A stretch of 34,728 nt of DNA from Acidobacteriota bacterium (GTDB taxonomy: Bacteria; Acidobacteriota; Terriglobia; Terriglobales; Acidobacteriaceae): the NCBI GenBank assembly GCA_021809235.1, contig JAKBAG010000003.1:1-34728 (forward strand), given 5' to 3'. Positions 7,369 to 15,855 of the stretch are shown piece by piece. The position numbers and the translations under genes were made by a program. How positions within the stretch are numbered: position 1 is the stretch's first letter; each line of letters opens with the position of its first letter. Below the pieces are notes generated by a model. The model ran no database searches and was not told the origin of the DNA. It worked only from the letters and a program-made list of their open reading frames with translations.

Positions 7369-8610
7369 ATGTGGAAGCGATGGCGAACCCGAATTTTTCT
7401 CTTCCTCGCCGTTCTCGGTCCGGGCTTCATCACTGCAAACGTTGACAACGACTCCGGTGGCATCCTCACCTACTCGCAGGCGGGTGCGCAATATGGACAT
7501 GCTCTTCTTTGGACCATGATTCCCATCACCCTTGCCCTCATCGTCGTGCAGGAGATGTGCGCGCGCATGGGCGTAGTTACCGGCAAGGGACTCAGCGATC
7601 TTATCCGTGAGGAATTTGGTCTTCGCCTGACCGTGATCGTCATGCTGTTGCTGGTCGTCGTTAACTACGCCAACGTCGTTACGGAGTTCATCGGGATCAC
7701 CGGAAGTTTACACCTGTTTCATCTTTCCAAGTTCATCTCCGTACCTGCCTGTGCGCTGCTCGTCTGGTTCCTGGTGGTCCGTGGCGACTACAAACGGGTT
7801 GAAAAGATCTTTCTCGTCGCCTCCGTTGTGTACATCGCCTACATCTTCGCCGGTGTGCTCTCGCAGCCCAGCTGGCATGACGCGCTGCTGGCCACCGTCC
7901 AGTTGCCGCACCGCTCCGTCTGGAGCAACCGCGCTTATATCTACATGGCCATCGGCGTTGTCGGCACCACCATCGCCCCCTGGATGCAGTTTTATCTGCA
8001 GTCGTCCATTGTGGAGAAGGGAATTCGCGTCAAAGACTACGCCGCCTCACGTCTGGATGTGATCGTCGGCAGTTTCTTCACGGACATCGTTGCCTGGTTC
8101 ATTATCGTCGCCTGTGCAGCCACGCTCTATGTCCATGGGATGGGAGCCATTCAAGTGGCCTCTGATGCGGCCGAGGCCATGCGTCCCCTGGCTGGCGACT
8201 ATGCCTTTCTCCTTTTTGCCTTCGGACTTTTTAACGCATCCTTGTTTGCCGCCTCCATCCTTCCGCTTTCTACCGCCTACACAGTTTGTGAGGGGCTAGG
8301 GCTGGAGTCGGGGGTCGATAAAAGCTTTCGCGAGGCACCCTTCTTCTACTGGCTCTACACCCTGCTCATTAGCGGTGGGGCCATCACTGTTTTGTTTCTT
8401 CCGGATGCGCAGCTGATCAACGTGGCCATCCTCTCGCAGGTACTGAATGGTATTCTGCTGCCTGTCGTCATCGTTCTCATGCTGGTGCTCATCAACCGGC
8501 GCGACATCATGGGCGAGCACGTGAACTCCAGACTCTTCAATGCCATTGCCTGGGTGACAAGTCTGGTTGTGATCGGGTTGAATGTAGCGCTGATCTTTGC
8601 GCATCCATGA
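7369..8610 (+). CDS. NRAMP-superfamily divalent metal transporter, Mg2+ (NRMT)-like branch
   Basis: The 413-residue protein is strongly hydrophobic with about 11 membrane helices and the NRAMP/SLC11 start GPGF. The first helix carries DNDSGG (26-31) where classic Mn/Fe transporters have DPGN: the metal-binding Asp is kept (Asp28) and Asn is replaced by Gly. In helix 6 the classic MPH is replaced by APW (203-205), so the metal-binding Met is Ala. Loss of the Met with DxGG in helix 1 is the pattern described for NRAMP-related magnesium transporters, so Mg2+ uptake is more likely than Mn/Fe; substrate is inferred. The ATG has only a weak ribosome site. The upstream 276 bp is a divergent promoter region with a GGTTG-G-CAACC palindrome at 7283-7293; I see no M-box or yybP-ykoY riboswitch. 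The gene converges on the Nudix gene 39 bp away. Confidence 0.9.
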   Translation: MWKRWRTRIFLFLAVLGPGFITANVDNDSGGILTYSQAGAQYGHALLWTMIPITLALIVVQEMCARMGVVTGKGLSDLIREEFGLRLTVIVMLLLVVVNYANVVTEFIGITGSLHLFHLSKFISVPACALLVWFLVVRGDYKRVEKIFLVASVVYIAYIFAGVLSQPSWHDALLATVQLPHRSVWSNRAYIYMAIGVVGTTIAPWMQFYLQSSIVEKGIRVKDYAASRLDVIVGSFFTDIVAWFIIVACAATLYVHGMGAIQVASDAAEAMRPLAGDYAFLLFAFGLFNASLFAASILPLSTAYTVCEGLGLESGVDKSFREAPFFYWLYTLLISGGAITVLFLPDAQLINVAILSQVLNGILLPVVIVLMLVLINRRDIMGEHVNSRLFNAIAWVTSLVVIGLNVALIFAHP

Positions 8611-8649
8611 GCATCGACCGCAGCCGTAGGGATGAAGCGCAGCAGACTG

Positions 8650-9108
8650 CTAGAGCAGCTTGCCTCCGGCAAGGTCAGCTATCAACCCTCTGTCGGCTGC
8701 CAGAAAGTCATACTTCGGCAGTTCATCCAGCGCTACCCAACGGACATCGTGGAAAATATGTTCGCCAATCTCGCCTGCGAAGCGATGCACAGCAAAAAAC
8801 TGCAGATCCACGGCACCGCCATGCCGATATGTATGGCGGATGTGGGTAATCAGCGGTCCTATCTCGGCATCGATCTGCAGCTCTTCCATCAGCTCTCGAT
8901 GCAACGCCTGCTCGGCCGTTTCGCCTGGTTCAATCTTGCCCCCGGGAAACTCCCATTGCAGCGCCATTGGCTGATCCGGTCGGCGTTGGCATATCAGCAG
9001 CTTGTTCCCACGCAATATCAGTCCTACAGCCACCAGCCGTAGCGTGGGAGGCTTGCCGACTTTATTTTCCCCGATTGCTTCGTTGGCCCCGTTCTGTGTC
9101 ACACACAC
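8650..9108 (-). CDS. mutT: MutT-like Nudix hydrolase
   Basis: Nudix enzymes cleave nucleoside diphosphates linked to another group; MutT proteins remove 8-oxo-dGTP from the nucleotide pool. The Nudix box GX5EX7REUXEEXGU is present (GKIEPGE, then RELMEELQI); only the late Gly is changed to Gln, and all catalytic Glu are kept. The preceding WEFPGGKIEPGE and the run LLICQRRPDQPMALQ are typical of the MutT branch. The frame opens at an ATG at 9150, but that ATG has no ribosome site. The GTG at 9108 has AGAGG seven bases upstream and gives 152 residues, nearer the family size. It follows the HAD gene on the same strand with an 87-bp gap (45 bp if the ATG is used) and converges on the transporter. 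Nudix identity is sure; the substrate is inferred. Confidence 0.88.
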   Translation of the reverse strand: MCVTQNGANEAIGENKVGKPPTLRLVAVGLILRGNKLLICQRRPDQPMALQWEFPGGKIEPGETAEQALHRELMEELQIDAEIGPLITHIRHTYRHGGAVDLQFFAVHRFAGEIGEHIFHDVRWVALDELPKYDFLAADRGLIADLAGGKLL

Positions 9109-9195
9109 AGTGTAGCCTCTTGCGGGCTCCGCGCCATCCACACTTTCCATACAATTGAAAAAACAACTTACCGCGACAGCGCATCTCTGCGCCTC

Positions 9196-9942
9196 TCAGG
9201 CGTGATCCACGATTTCTCTGCTGCCCTGCGCGCCTCCAGGCTGCAACAGCCGCCATCCGCGCTGAGCCGCAAGATTGCGCAGACCTTCGGAGGCATTCAC
9301 CGGCACTGCCAGTCGTGCCATCTCCAACATCGCCACATCGTGCAGCGAGTTGCCGAAGACCACATCCGGCCGCACCAGTCCAACCCGTCGCAGTGCAATT
9401 GCCTTGGCATCGCCGGTAGGTACATCCAGAATCTCCGATGTCAACTGCCCCTCGGTTACTCGTACCGTCGCTGCCAGTACCTGCTCAGGGGCAATGCCGA
9501 AGGCTTCCACTCCGGCAGTAACCACCCAACGATTGGTCGAACTGACCGCCCACAGGCTTACGCCGAGCTGCTGCAGCCCATGCACCACGCGCTCCATCTC
9601 GGCAAAATGCTGCCTGCGTACGCTTTGCCGCACAAACACTTTCGCTGCTTGGGCAATCTCTTCCTCGCGCAAACCGGCATAAACTTGTACCATTTCCCCG
9701 CAAATCTGTTCCTCGCTTACTGACCCGGCTTCGTATGCCCGGTGCCGCTCGTCCATCCAGTCGCTGGCCTCGCGCGAAATCAGCCCCTGCTCCATGGACC
9801 AGAGCATGAAGCCATAGCCGGAATCCCCGCTCCACAGCGTTCCATCGCAGTCGAAGACCGCTGTCTCCCTCACTTCCTGCCTCAAGTGTTCTTCCAGTTC
9901 CACACTGCCCCAGGGCAACGCCACCAAATCCATCGCGTTCAC
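9196..9942 (-). CDS. HAD-superfamily phosphatase (phosphoserine-phosphatase-like)
   Basis: The 248-residue protein has the HAD nucleophile motif FDCDGTLW (Asp31 and Asp33), a helical cap, motif II Ser in AVSSTNRW (about 134-135), motif III Lys180 in GDAKAIAL, and motif IV GNSLHDVAML. The layout matches class IB phosphatases such as SerB and related small-molecule phosphatases. In motif IV the first metal-binding Asp (usual GDGxxD) is Asn198, while Asp202 is kept. The GTG at 9942 is chosen as start because AGGAGG lies seven bases upstream; the frame is open 34 codons further, but that part reads as promoter DNA. A TTGACA element lies at 10001-9996. The Nudix gene is downstream on the same strand, suggesting a two-gene unit. 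Substrate is unknown. Confidence 0.88.
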   Translation of the reverse strand: MNAMDLVALPWGSVELEEHLRQEVRETAVFDCDGTLWSGDSGYGFMLWSMEQGLISREASDWMDERHRAYEAGSVSEEQICGEMVQVYAGLREEEIAQAAKVFVRQSVRRQHFAEMERVVHGLQQLGVSLWAVSSTNRWVVTAGVEAFGIAPEQVLAATVRVTEGQLTSEILDVPTGDAKAIALRRVGLVRPDVVFGNSLHDVAMLEMARLAVPVNASEGLRNLAAQRGWRLLQPGGAQGSREIVDHA

Positions 9943-9975
9943 CGGTACTCCTCCTGAACAGATCGCTTTTTTCGT

Positions 9976-10001
9976 ATTGTATGGCCCGACAATTCTGTCA
10001 A
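9976..10001 (-). promoter_or_regulatory. Probable promoter of the HAD phosphatase gene
   Basis: On the leftward strand a perfect TTGACA (10001-9996) is followed by TACAAT (9981-9976), but the spacing is only 14 bp, short for a housekeeping sigma factor. The -35 hexamer lies within the inverted repeat GACA-N4-TGTC, a possible operator. The inferred start point is about 25 bases before the GTG. Confidence 0.35.
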
Positions 10002-10154
10002 CATGAAATTTCAGCAGATTTCCTTCCGGCACAAACAGGTGCATCCGTGGTCATTCACTCTGCAGGTACGTATACAGCTTGATTCCTTGCCGATTCTGGT
10101 TCGGTCCCATCACATGCCGCAGCCAGGCAGCTCTAGCCGCGGAATAATGAGCAT

Positions 10155-11177
10155 GTGATTCCGGGGAGCAATGCCGAACTGATGCGGGACTACCGCCTGT
10201 ACCTTCAGGTGGAAAAGGGGCTGCGCCCGCTCAGCTGCGAGGCCTACGCCTCCGATCTGCGCACCTTTGCCGAATTTCTCGAGTCGCGTCATGCCGTACT
10301 GGTCACGGCTACTCAGCAGGATCTCTCCCACTTTCTCGAGCATCTCCGAACCCACGGCATCGACTCCCGATCGGCTGCACGCAAACTCAGCTGTCTGCGT
10401 GGCTTTTATAAGTGGCTGCTGCTGGATCGTCGTATCGATCACGACCCCACCGTGAATGTCGAATCTCCCAAAGCCTGGAAGGTACTGCCCAAGTCCATGG
10501 CAGAATCCGAAATTGCCACCGCGCTCGATCGCGCTTCAGCCCATGCGGCCACCTCTGAGTCGCGCGCCGTTGCCCTGCGGGACAGGGCCATGCTGGAACT
10601 TCTCTACGCCGGCGGACTTCGCGTCTCCGAGCTTACCGGCCTTGTCCTCAGTGATCTCGCCCTTGACATGGGTCAGATTCATCTCCGCGGAAAGGGAGAT
10701 AAGGAGCGCATCGTCCCCATAGCCCAGTCTGCCCAACAGGCCCTGGAGGAGTATCTCCACGATGCCCGTCCCGAGCTGATGCGTTCGGCTTCGGCGCGTA
10801 CCCAGCGTCAGCCTGCTTGGTTTTTCCTGTCCACGCGGGGACTGCCCATGACCCGACAGGCAGTCTGGCGTATCGTCCGTGCCGCCACGTCTGCCAGCCC
10901 GCATGCTTTGCGCCATAGCTGCGCCACCCATATGGTGGAACACGGCGCCGATCTGCGCAGCGTGCAAACACTGCTCGGCCACACCGATATATCCACTACC
11001 CAGGTGTATACGCATCTGGCTCTCAGCCGCCTCAAACAGGTGCATCGCATCCACCATCCTCGTGCCCGTCGCCAAGCTGCAGAGTCTGCCGCAGTACTCT
11101 CGCTGCCTGTCGATTCAGAATCAGCCTCTCCGCGTCCTGCGCTTTATCTTGTCCCTTCCGGTAGGAAGTCCTCATGA
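10155..11177 (+). CDS. xerD: Tyrosine recombinase, XerC/XerD-like (first of a coupled pair)
   Basis: XerC and XerD resolve chromosome dimers at dif sites by strand exchange. This 340-residue protein has an N-terminal SAM-like core-binding domain (about 10-95) and a C-terminal catalytic domain with the full active set: Arg156 (GLRVSEL), Lys180 (RGKGDKER), His250 and Arg253 (HALRH), His276 (LLGHTDIS) and Tyr285 (QVYTH). An extra Ala/Ser/Pro-rich tail of about 40 residues follows the tyrosine region. The GTG at 10155 is the first possible start after an in-frame TAG and has no good ribosome site; an ATG nine codons later is the alternative. The stop overlaps the next recombinase start by four bases (ATGA). 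Nothing nearby looks like phage or transposon DNA, so a housekeeping role is more likely than an integrase. XerD versus XerC naming is a guess. Confidence 0.85.
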   Translation: MIPGSNAELMRDYRLYLQVEKGLRPLSCEAYASDLRTFAEFLESRHAVLVTATQQDLSHFLEHLRTHGIDSRSAARKLSCLRGFYKWLLLDRRIDHDPTVNVESPKAWKVLPKSMAESEIATALDRASAHAATSESRAVALRDRAMLELLYAGGLRVSELTGLVLSDLALDMGQIHLRGKGDKERIVPIAQSAQQALEEYLHDARPELMRSASARTQRQPAWFFLSTRGLPMTRQAVWRIVRAATSASPHALRHSCATHMVEHGADLRSVQTLLGHTDISTTQVYTHLALSRLKQVHRIHHPRARRQAAESAAVLSLPVDSESASPRPALYLVPSGRKSS

Positions 11178-12169
11178 GCGCCCAGGATCAGCCCGTCGCC
11201 ACTGGTCCGCTTGCGGATCTCGTCTCGCAGTATCTTTTTGTCCTGCAGAATGAGCGAAGCGCCTCCAGGCACACGTTGCGCGCCTATGAGCGCGAGCTGA
11301 CCTCCTTTGTTCTTGCTCTCAACCGCCAGTCTGGCACGCAACTCACCCCTGCTGACGTGGAGCACACCGCCATCCGAGCCTATCTCGGTGAGCTCTATCA
11401 GCGGGGACTTTCCCGTGCTTCAGCCGCACGCGCGCTGGCCGCCATCCGCAGTTGGTTTCGCTGGCTTGCGCGCACCGGCCATGTCCAGCAAAACGTGGCC
11501 ACACTAGTGGCTACCCCACGCCTGCCGCGTCATCTTCCACGTGTTCCATCCATTGAGCAGCTGAATCAGGTAGTGGATACCATCTCCGAATCAGATGCCA
11601 GCTGGCCTGCCCGTGACCTTGTCATCTTCGAGCTGCTCTACGGCTGCGGCATGCGCAACTCCGAACTGACAGGTCTGGATCTCACAGATATTCACTGGGC
11701 CAACGATGTCATCCTGGTGCGCGGCAAAGGCCAGAAGCAGCGCTATGTCCCGCTGGGTGATGCTGCCGCTCAGGCACTCCGGGCCTATCTGGTGGAACGC
11801 GAAACCCGACTGCAGGCACAGCAAAAATCCTCCCCTGCGCTGCTGCTCAATCTTCATCTGCGTGGCACGGCACGGCTTTCCAGCCGAAGTGTGGCTCGCA
11901 TCGTCAAGCGCATTGCCATGGAGCGTGGCCTGCCGTCCGATATCCATCCCCACACGCTCAGGCATGCCTTTGGAACACATCTTCTTGCCGAAGGCGCAGA
12001 CCTGCGCGCCATTCAGGAATTACTCGGCCATGAGCGCCTGTCCACTACACAGCGTTATACTCAGCTCACCACGGCCCAACTCGCTGTCGTCTATGACAGA
12101 ACCCATCCCCGCGCCCAGTCCCCACAGGACTCTCACCGCCATCCGACGCGAAACGCATATCACGAATAG
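11174..12169 (+). CDS. xerC: Tyrosine recombinase, XerC/XerD-like (second of a coupled pair)
   Basis: The 331-residue protein has the same two-domain layout as its upstream partner: core-binding domain (about 10-105), then the catalytic domain with Arg161 (GMRNSEL), Lys185 (RGKGQKQR), His260 and Arg263 (HTLRH), His286 (LLGHERLS) and Tyr295 (QRYTQ). All six active residues are present. The ATG lies in the four-base overlap ATGA with the previous stop, so translation is probably coupled and the two proteins are made together, as expected for a heterotetramer. Sequence identity between the two is limited, so this is not a fresh duplication. leuS follows 105 bp downstream on the same strand. I did not find a convincing dif-like site in the flanking gaps. 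Identity as a Xer-type recombinase is firm; the C/D label is not. Confidence 0.87.
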   Translation: MSAQDQPVATGPLADLVSQYLFVLQNERSASRHTLRAYERELTSFVLALNRQSGTQLTPADVEHTAIRAYLGELYQRGLSRASAARALAAIRSWFRWLARTGHVQQNVATLVATPRLPRHLPRVPSIEQLNQVVDTISESDASWPARDLVIFELLYGCGMRNSELTGLDLTDIHWANDVILVRGKGQKQRYVPLGDAAAQALRAYLVERETRLQAQQKSSPALLLNLHLRGTARLSSRSVARIVKRIAMERGLPSDIHPHTLRHAFGTHLLAEGADLRAIQELLGHERLSTTQRYTQLTTAQLAVVYDRTHPRAQSPQDSHRHPTRNAYHE

Positions 12170-12192
12170 CCCCGTGCAACGTATCAGCTCAT

Positions 12193-12267
12193 ATGCAGCT
12201 CTTTCGCACTGCACACCTCGCGGACAGGCTGCTATTCGCGTTTCCATCCGACACAGATTTACACTAA
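12193..12267 (+). CDS. Possible 24-codon leader ORF upstream of leuS (speculative)
   Basis: A short frame runs from ATG 12193 to TAA 12265-12267, ending seven bases before the leuS ATG. Five of its 24 codons are Leu (CTC, CTC, CTG, CTA, TTA), with CTG-CTA in tandem, and CTA and TTA are uncommon in this GC-rich window. It has no good ribosome site, and TACACT at 12260-12265 could instead be a -10 element, which would leave the frame untranscribed. No attenuator hairpin is seen. It may be chance. Confidence 0.15.
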   Translation: MQLFRTAHLADRLLFAFPSDTDLH

Positions 12268-12274
12268 TAGGGAT

Positions 12275-14875
12275 ATGTTCGGGAATGAAGCCAATCCGCA
12301 AGCTCCTGCAAACCCAGCCCCCACATTGCCCGTAACCGAGGCCGACACACGCGAACGCGCAGAACGGTATGATCCGGCAGCCATTGAATCAGCCTGGCAG
12401 CTGCGCTGGGCTGAGGATCCGTCCCTCTACGCCTCCGAGCCGCTCGAAAGTGCGAAACCCAAGTATTACGTGCTTGAAATGCTGCCCTATCCCAGCGGCC
12501 AGCTGCACATGGGCCATGTCCGCAACTACTCCATCGGCGATGCGCTGGCCCGTTATATGTGGATGCAGGGCCACAACGTGCTGCACCCCATGGGATGGGA
12601 TGCCTTTGGACTTCCGGCAGAAAACGCAGCGCTCAAAAACAATACACCGCCTCGCGAATGGACTCTGCGCAATATCGCAGCCATGAAGCGTCAGATGCAG
12701 CGGCTTGGCTTCTCCTACGACTGGTCGCGCGAGGTCACCACATGCCTGCCGGACTACTACCGCTGGAATCAGTGGTTCTTCCTGCGCATGTATGAGCGCG
12801 GCCTGGTCTATCGCAAGCAGTCGCGTGTCAACTGGTGTCGTGAGTGTGCTACTGTCCTTGCCAACGAGCAGGTCGTCAATGGCTGCTGCTGGCGCCATGA
12901 AGATGTGCTCGTCGAGCAGCGGAATCTCGAACAGTGGTTCCTGCGCATCACGGCCTACGCGCAGGATCTTCTCGACGGACTCGATCAGCTTGATGGCTGG
13001 CCGGAAAAAGTCCGCACCATGCAGCGCAACTGGATCGGTCGCAGTGAAGGGACTGAGGTGGATTTCACACTCGATGCCCCCGATGCCGACTTTGATCGTG
13101 CGCCCATCCGCGTCTTCACCACCCGCGTGGATACCATCTTTGGCGCTACCAGCGTCCAGCTTGCCCCGGAGCATCCGGTCGTGGCAAAACTTGCGGCCAC
13201 CAACCCCGCATTAGCCTCCGGCGTTCAGTCGCTGATCGAGCAGCAGAAGAAGGCGCGCGAAGCAGGTGAGCTCGGAGCCATTGAAAAACATGGTGTCCCC
13301 ACCGGCTTCCATGCCATCAACCCCTTCAGTGGCGAGCGTATTCCCGTCTGGGTCGGCAATTACATTCTGATGGACTACGGAACCGGAGCCATCATGAGCG
13401 TTCCCGGACACGACGAGCGCGACTTTGAATTTGCAGTCAAGTATGGTCTCGCCATCCGCCGGGTCATTGAGCCTGCGCAGGCTGCCGAACAAACGCAGCA
13501 GGGATCTGAGCCAGCTCTACCGTACCTCAGCGAAGAGGGTCGGCTGATCGCCTCCGGTGAATTCAATGGTCTCAGCTGCGAAGTTGCTCAAAAGCGCCTG
13601 CAGCAGATCGCAGAAGCCGCCGGATTCGGCAAAGCCACCGTCACCTGGAGGCTCAAAGACTGGGGCGTCAGCCGTCAGCGATACTGGGGAACGCCCATCC
13701 CCATGATTCACTGCGAACGCGACGGGATCGTACCCGTCCCGGACCATCAGCTTCCCGTCCTGCTGCCCGATCAGATCGAGATCACGCAGCAGGGTGGTTC
13801 GCCGCTCTCGCGCGTCCCGGAGTTTCTCCACACCACATGCCCGAAGTGCGGTGGCCCGGCGCGTCGTGAGACGGACACCATGGACACATTCGTCGATTCC
13901 AGCTGGTACTTCTACCGTTACACCGATGCACAGAATGCGCAGCAGCCCTTCCTGCCTTCCACCGCACGCTACTGGTTTCCCATTGATCAGTATATCGGCG
14001 GTGTGGAACACGCCATTCTGCATCTCATCTACTCCCGCTTCTGGACCCGCGTCATGCGCGACCTTGGGCTCATTGACAACAGGGAACCGGCGCAGCGGCT
14101 CTTTACTCAGGGAATGGTCATCAAGGACGGGGCCAAGATGTCGAAATCCCGCGGCAACGTAGTTTCGCCCGACGATATGGTCGCTCGATACGGTGCAGAT
14201 GCCACGCGCATGTATGCGCTCTTTGCTGCCCCTCCGGATCGCGATCTGGACTGGCAGGAAGACGGCGTAGCCGGAATCAGCCGCTTCCTGGCCCGCGTCT
14301 ATCGGCTCGTCCTGCGCCTGCTTCCGATCGCCGTCGCAGCCCCTTCTGCAGCGATCCCACCCACCGCCGCAGTCCAGCCACTGCTGCGCAAGCTGCACCA
14401 GACCATCGCCAAAATTACCCAGGACTTCGGTGGACGCTGGCATTTCAACACCTCGATTGCCGCCATCATGGAACTGGTCAACGAGATGATGGCCGCTGAA
14501 TCCGCCATGCTCTCCGGCGAAGTACCCGCTTCGGCCGTGCGTGAGCTTGTTCGCTCCCTGGTGCTCTTGCTCGGACCGTTTGCACCATATCTTGCTGCCG
14601 AACTCTGGCAGCGGCTTGGAGAGGCCACGCCGCTTCTACGCGCCAGTTGGCCGGTCTCTAACCCGGAACTTGCCCGCGAGGATCAGATCGAAATCCCCGT
14701 ACAGATCAACGGAAAGCTGCGCAGCCTCATCCGTGTATCGGCAGAGAGTCCGCGCGAAACCATTGAGTCCGCTGCTCTTGCCGATGCAAAGATTCAGGAG
14801 TGGCTGGCCGGGAAGGAGCCTTTGCGCGTGATTCATGTGCCTGGAAAACTTCTGAATCTGGTGGTCCGCTCTTGA
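12275..14875 (+). CDS. leuS: Leucyl-tRNA synthetase
   Basis: This class I enzyme charges tRNA-Leu with leucine in the cytoplasm. The 866-residue protein has the HIGH-type motif HMGH (78-81, within PYPSGQLHMGH), the editing (CP1) domain with TTRVDTIFGAT and a YGTGAIMSVPGHDERD motif, a Cys pair CPKCGG in the insert before DTFVDSSWYF, and KMSKS at 621-625. The C-terminal anticodon-binding region is complete and ends in the usual small domain. Length is normal for bacterial LeuRS. The first 30 residues before RYDPAAIE are Pro/Ala/Glu-rich and probably disordered. The ATG is preceded by only a weak TAGGG. The gene follows the recombinase pair and its TGA overlaps the TTG start of the next gene. 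Confidence 0.98.
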   Translation: MFGNEANPQAPANPAPTLPVTEADTRERAERYDPAAIESAWQLRWAEDPSLYASEPLESAKPKYYVLEMLPYPSGQLHMGHVRNYSIGDALARYMWMQGHNVLHPMGWDAFGLPAENAALKNNTPPREWTLRNIAAMKRQMQRLGFSYDWSREVTTCLPDYYRWNQWFFLRMYERGLVYRKQSRVNWCRECATVLANEQVVNGCCWRHEDVLVEQRNLEQWFLRITAYAQDLLDGLDQLDGWPEKVRTMQRNWIGRSEGTEVDFTLDAPDADFDRAPIRVFTTRVDTIFGATSVQLAPEHPVVAKLAATNPALASGVQSLIEQQKKAREAGELGAIEKHGVPTGFHAINPFSGERIPVWVGNYILMDYGTGAIMSVPGHDERDFEFAVKYGLAIRRVIEPAQAAEQTQQGSEPALPYLSEEGRLIASGEFNGLSCEVAQKRLQQIAEAAGFGKATVTWRLKDWGVSRQRYWGTPIPMIHCERDGIVPVPDHQLPVLLPDQIEITQQGGSPLSRVPEFLHTTCPKCGGPARRETDTMDTFVDSSWYFYRYTDAQNAQQPFLPSTARYWFPIDQYIGGVEHAILHLIYSRFWTRVMRDLGLIDNREPAQRLFTQGMVIKDGAKMSKSRGNVVSPDDMVARYGADATRMYALFAAPPDRDLDWQEDGVAGISRFLARVYRLVLRLLPIAVAAPSAAIPPTAAVQPLLRKLHQTIAKITQDFGGRWHFNTSIAAIMELVNEMMAAESAMLSGEVPASAVRELVRSLVLLLGPFAPYLAAELWQRLGEATPLLRASWPVSNPELAREDQIEIPVQINGKLRSLIRVSAESPRETIESAALADAKIQEWLAGKEPLRVIHVPGKLLNLVVRS

Positions 14876-15855
14876 CCGCCGACGAGCGTAGTATCGCCAG
14901 CCCGGCCAATCAGCATGAGCTGCAAGCCATCCTGGCCGGAAAGCCCGTTCGCGCCACGCAATCCATGATCGGCCAAATGTCCCGCGTCTGGCGCTCACCA
15001 TCGCTGACCGGGCTGGAGATTGCCTGGCGATGGCTCTTCGGTCTGCCGTTTGTACTGCTGCTCAATCAGCAACAGCAAAAAATCTTCCAGACGCTCACAC
15101 CGCAGGCCTCCGGACTAAGCAAGTTTGATTTCCAGGATCCGTGGACCGCCGCAACGCTGCTCAATCACGCCATACATCTCTACCATCCGCTGTTCATGGC
15201 AGCCTTTTGGCATATTGCTCCGGCTGCCGTTCTGCTCTGGGCCATCGTCTCCGGCACGGGCCGTACATTGATCTTCGTCCGCATGCAGGCAGCAGCACCG
15301 GGTTGGCAGCGTCGCATCCCATCCGTCATCCTGCTCCAGGCCATATGGGCCGTCTCTCTGCTCTTGGCATGGGCTGCCTGGTTCAATCTGCTAGCCTGGC
15401 TTGCTCAGGATCAGATCGAACGCACCTCGGTCGAGCCAAGTGTTGTCTCTTACCTCATCTGGGTCATTTTTCTGTCGCTTGGCATCTATGCCGGATGGGC
15501 TGCCATCAGTTGGGTGCTGCGGCTGGCACCCATTCTCGTTCTCCGCGAAGGGCTTTCACCGCTACGCGCCCTGCGCAGCAGCATGACAGCGGGCAGGGAA
15601 CTAGCCAGCAAACTTGCTGAGGTCAATCTCGTCCTCTGCATCGTTCGCATCATGCTCATCGTGCTCGGCATGGTCTTCTGCGCTGCGCCGCTGCCCTTCA
15701 GCGACGAACTCGGCCCCGACCAGATGCATACCCTCTACGAAGTTGTCGGTGTCCTCTACCTGATTGGCAGCGATTACTTCCACGTGGTGCGTCAGCAGTC
15801 CTATGTCGCGCTTGTACGTCGCTACCGGGATTTCACCGCAGCTCGCCAGGACTGA
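14872..15855 (+). CDS. Membrane protein of unknown function, coupled to leuS
   Basis: I do not recognise this family. The most likely start is TTG 14872-14874, overlapping the leuS stop (TTGA) with GGTGG about eight bases before it; this gives 327 residues. The next possible start is the ATG at 14965. The first 60 residues are hydrophilic, followed by about six hydrophobic segments with many Trp (for example VILLQAIWAVSLLLAWAAWF and LIWVIFLSLGIYAGWAAISW). The loop between the last segments contains VLREGLSPLRALRSSMTAGRE, a basic amphipathic stretch likely to face the cytoplasm, resembling those of multi-pass regulatory membrane proteins. The C-terminus is basic. The 3' end overlaps the convergent NUP gene by 34 bp. 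Translation is probably coupled to leuS, but nothing ties it functionally to tRNA charging. Confidence 0.75.
   Translation: MTADERSIASPANQHELQAILAGKPVRATQSMIGQMSRVWRSPSLTGLEIAWRWLFGLPFVLLLNQQQQKIFQTLTPQASGLSKFDFQDPWTAATLLNHAIHLYHPLFMAAFWHIAPAAVLLWAIVSGTGRTLIFVRMQAAAPGWQRRIPSVILLQAIWAVSLLLAWAAWFNLLAWLAQDQIERTSVEPSVVSYLIWVIFLSLGIYAGWAAISWVLRLAPILVLREGLSPLRALRSSMTAGRELASKLAEVNLVLCIVRIMLIVLGMVFCAAPLPFSDELGPDQMHTLYEVVGVLYLIGSDYFHVVRQQSYVALVRRYRDFTAARQD

Noticed and set aside
10045-12274. dif-like site near the recombinase pair
   Set aside because: No 28-bp pattern with the usual central hexamer and AT-rich arms was seen in the gaps at 10045-10154 and 12170-12274.
12389-13174. Long antisense frames over leuS, smc and other genes
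   Set aside because: They mirror codon bias of the true genes and lack start signals and family motifs.
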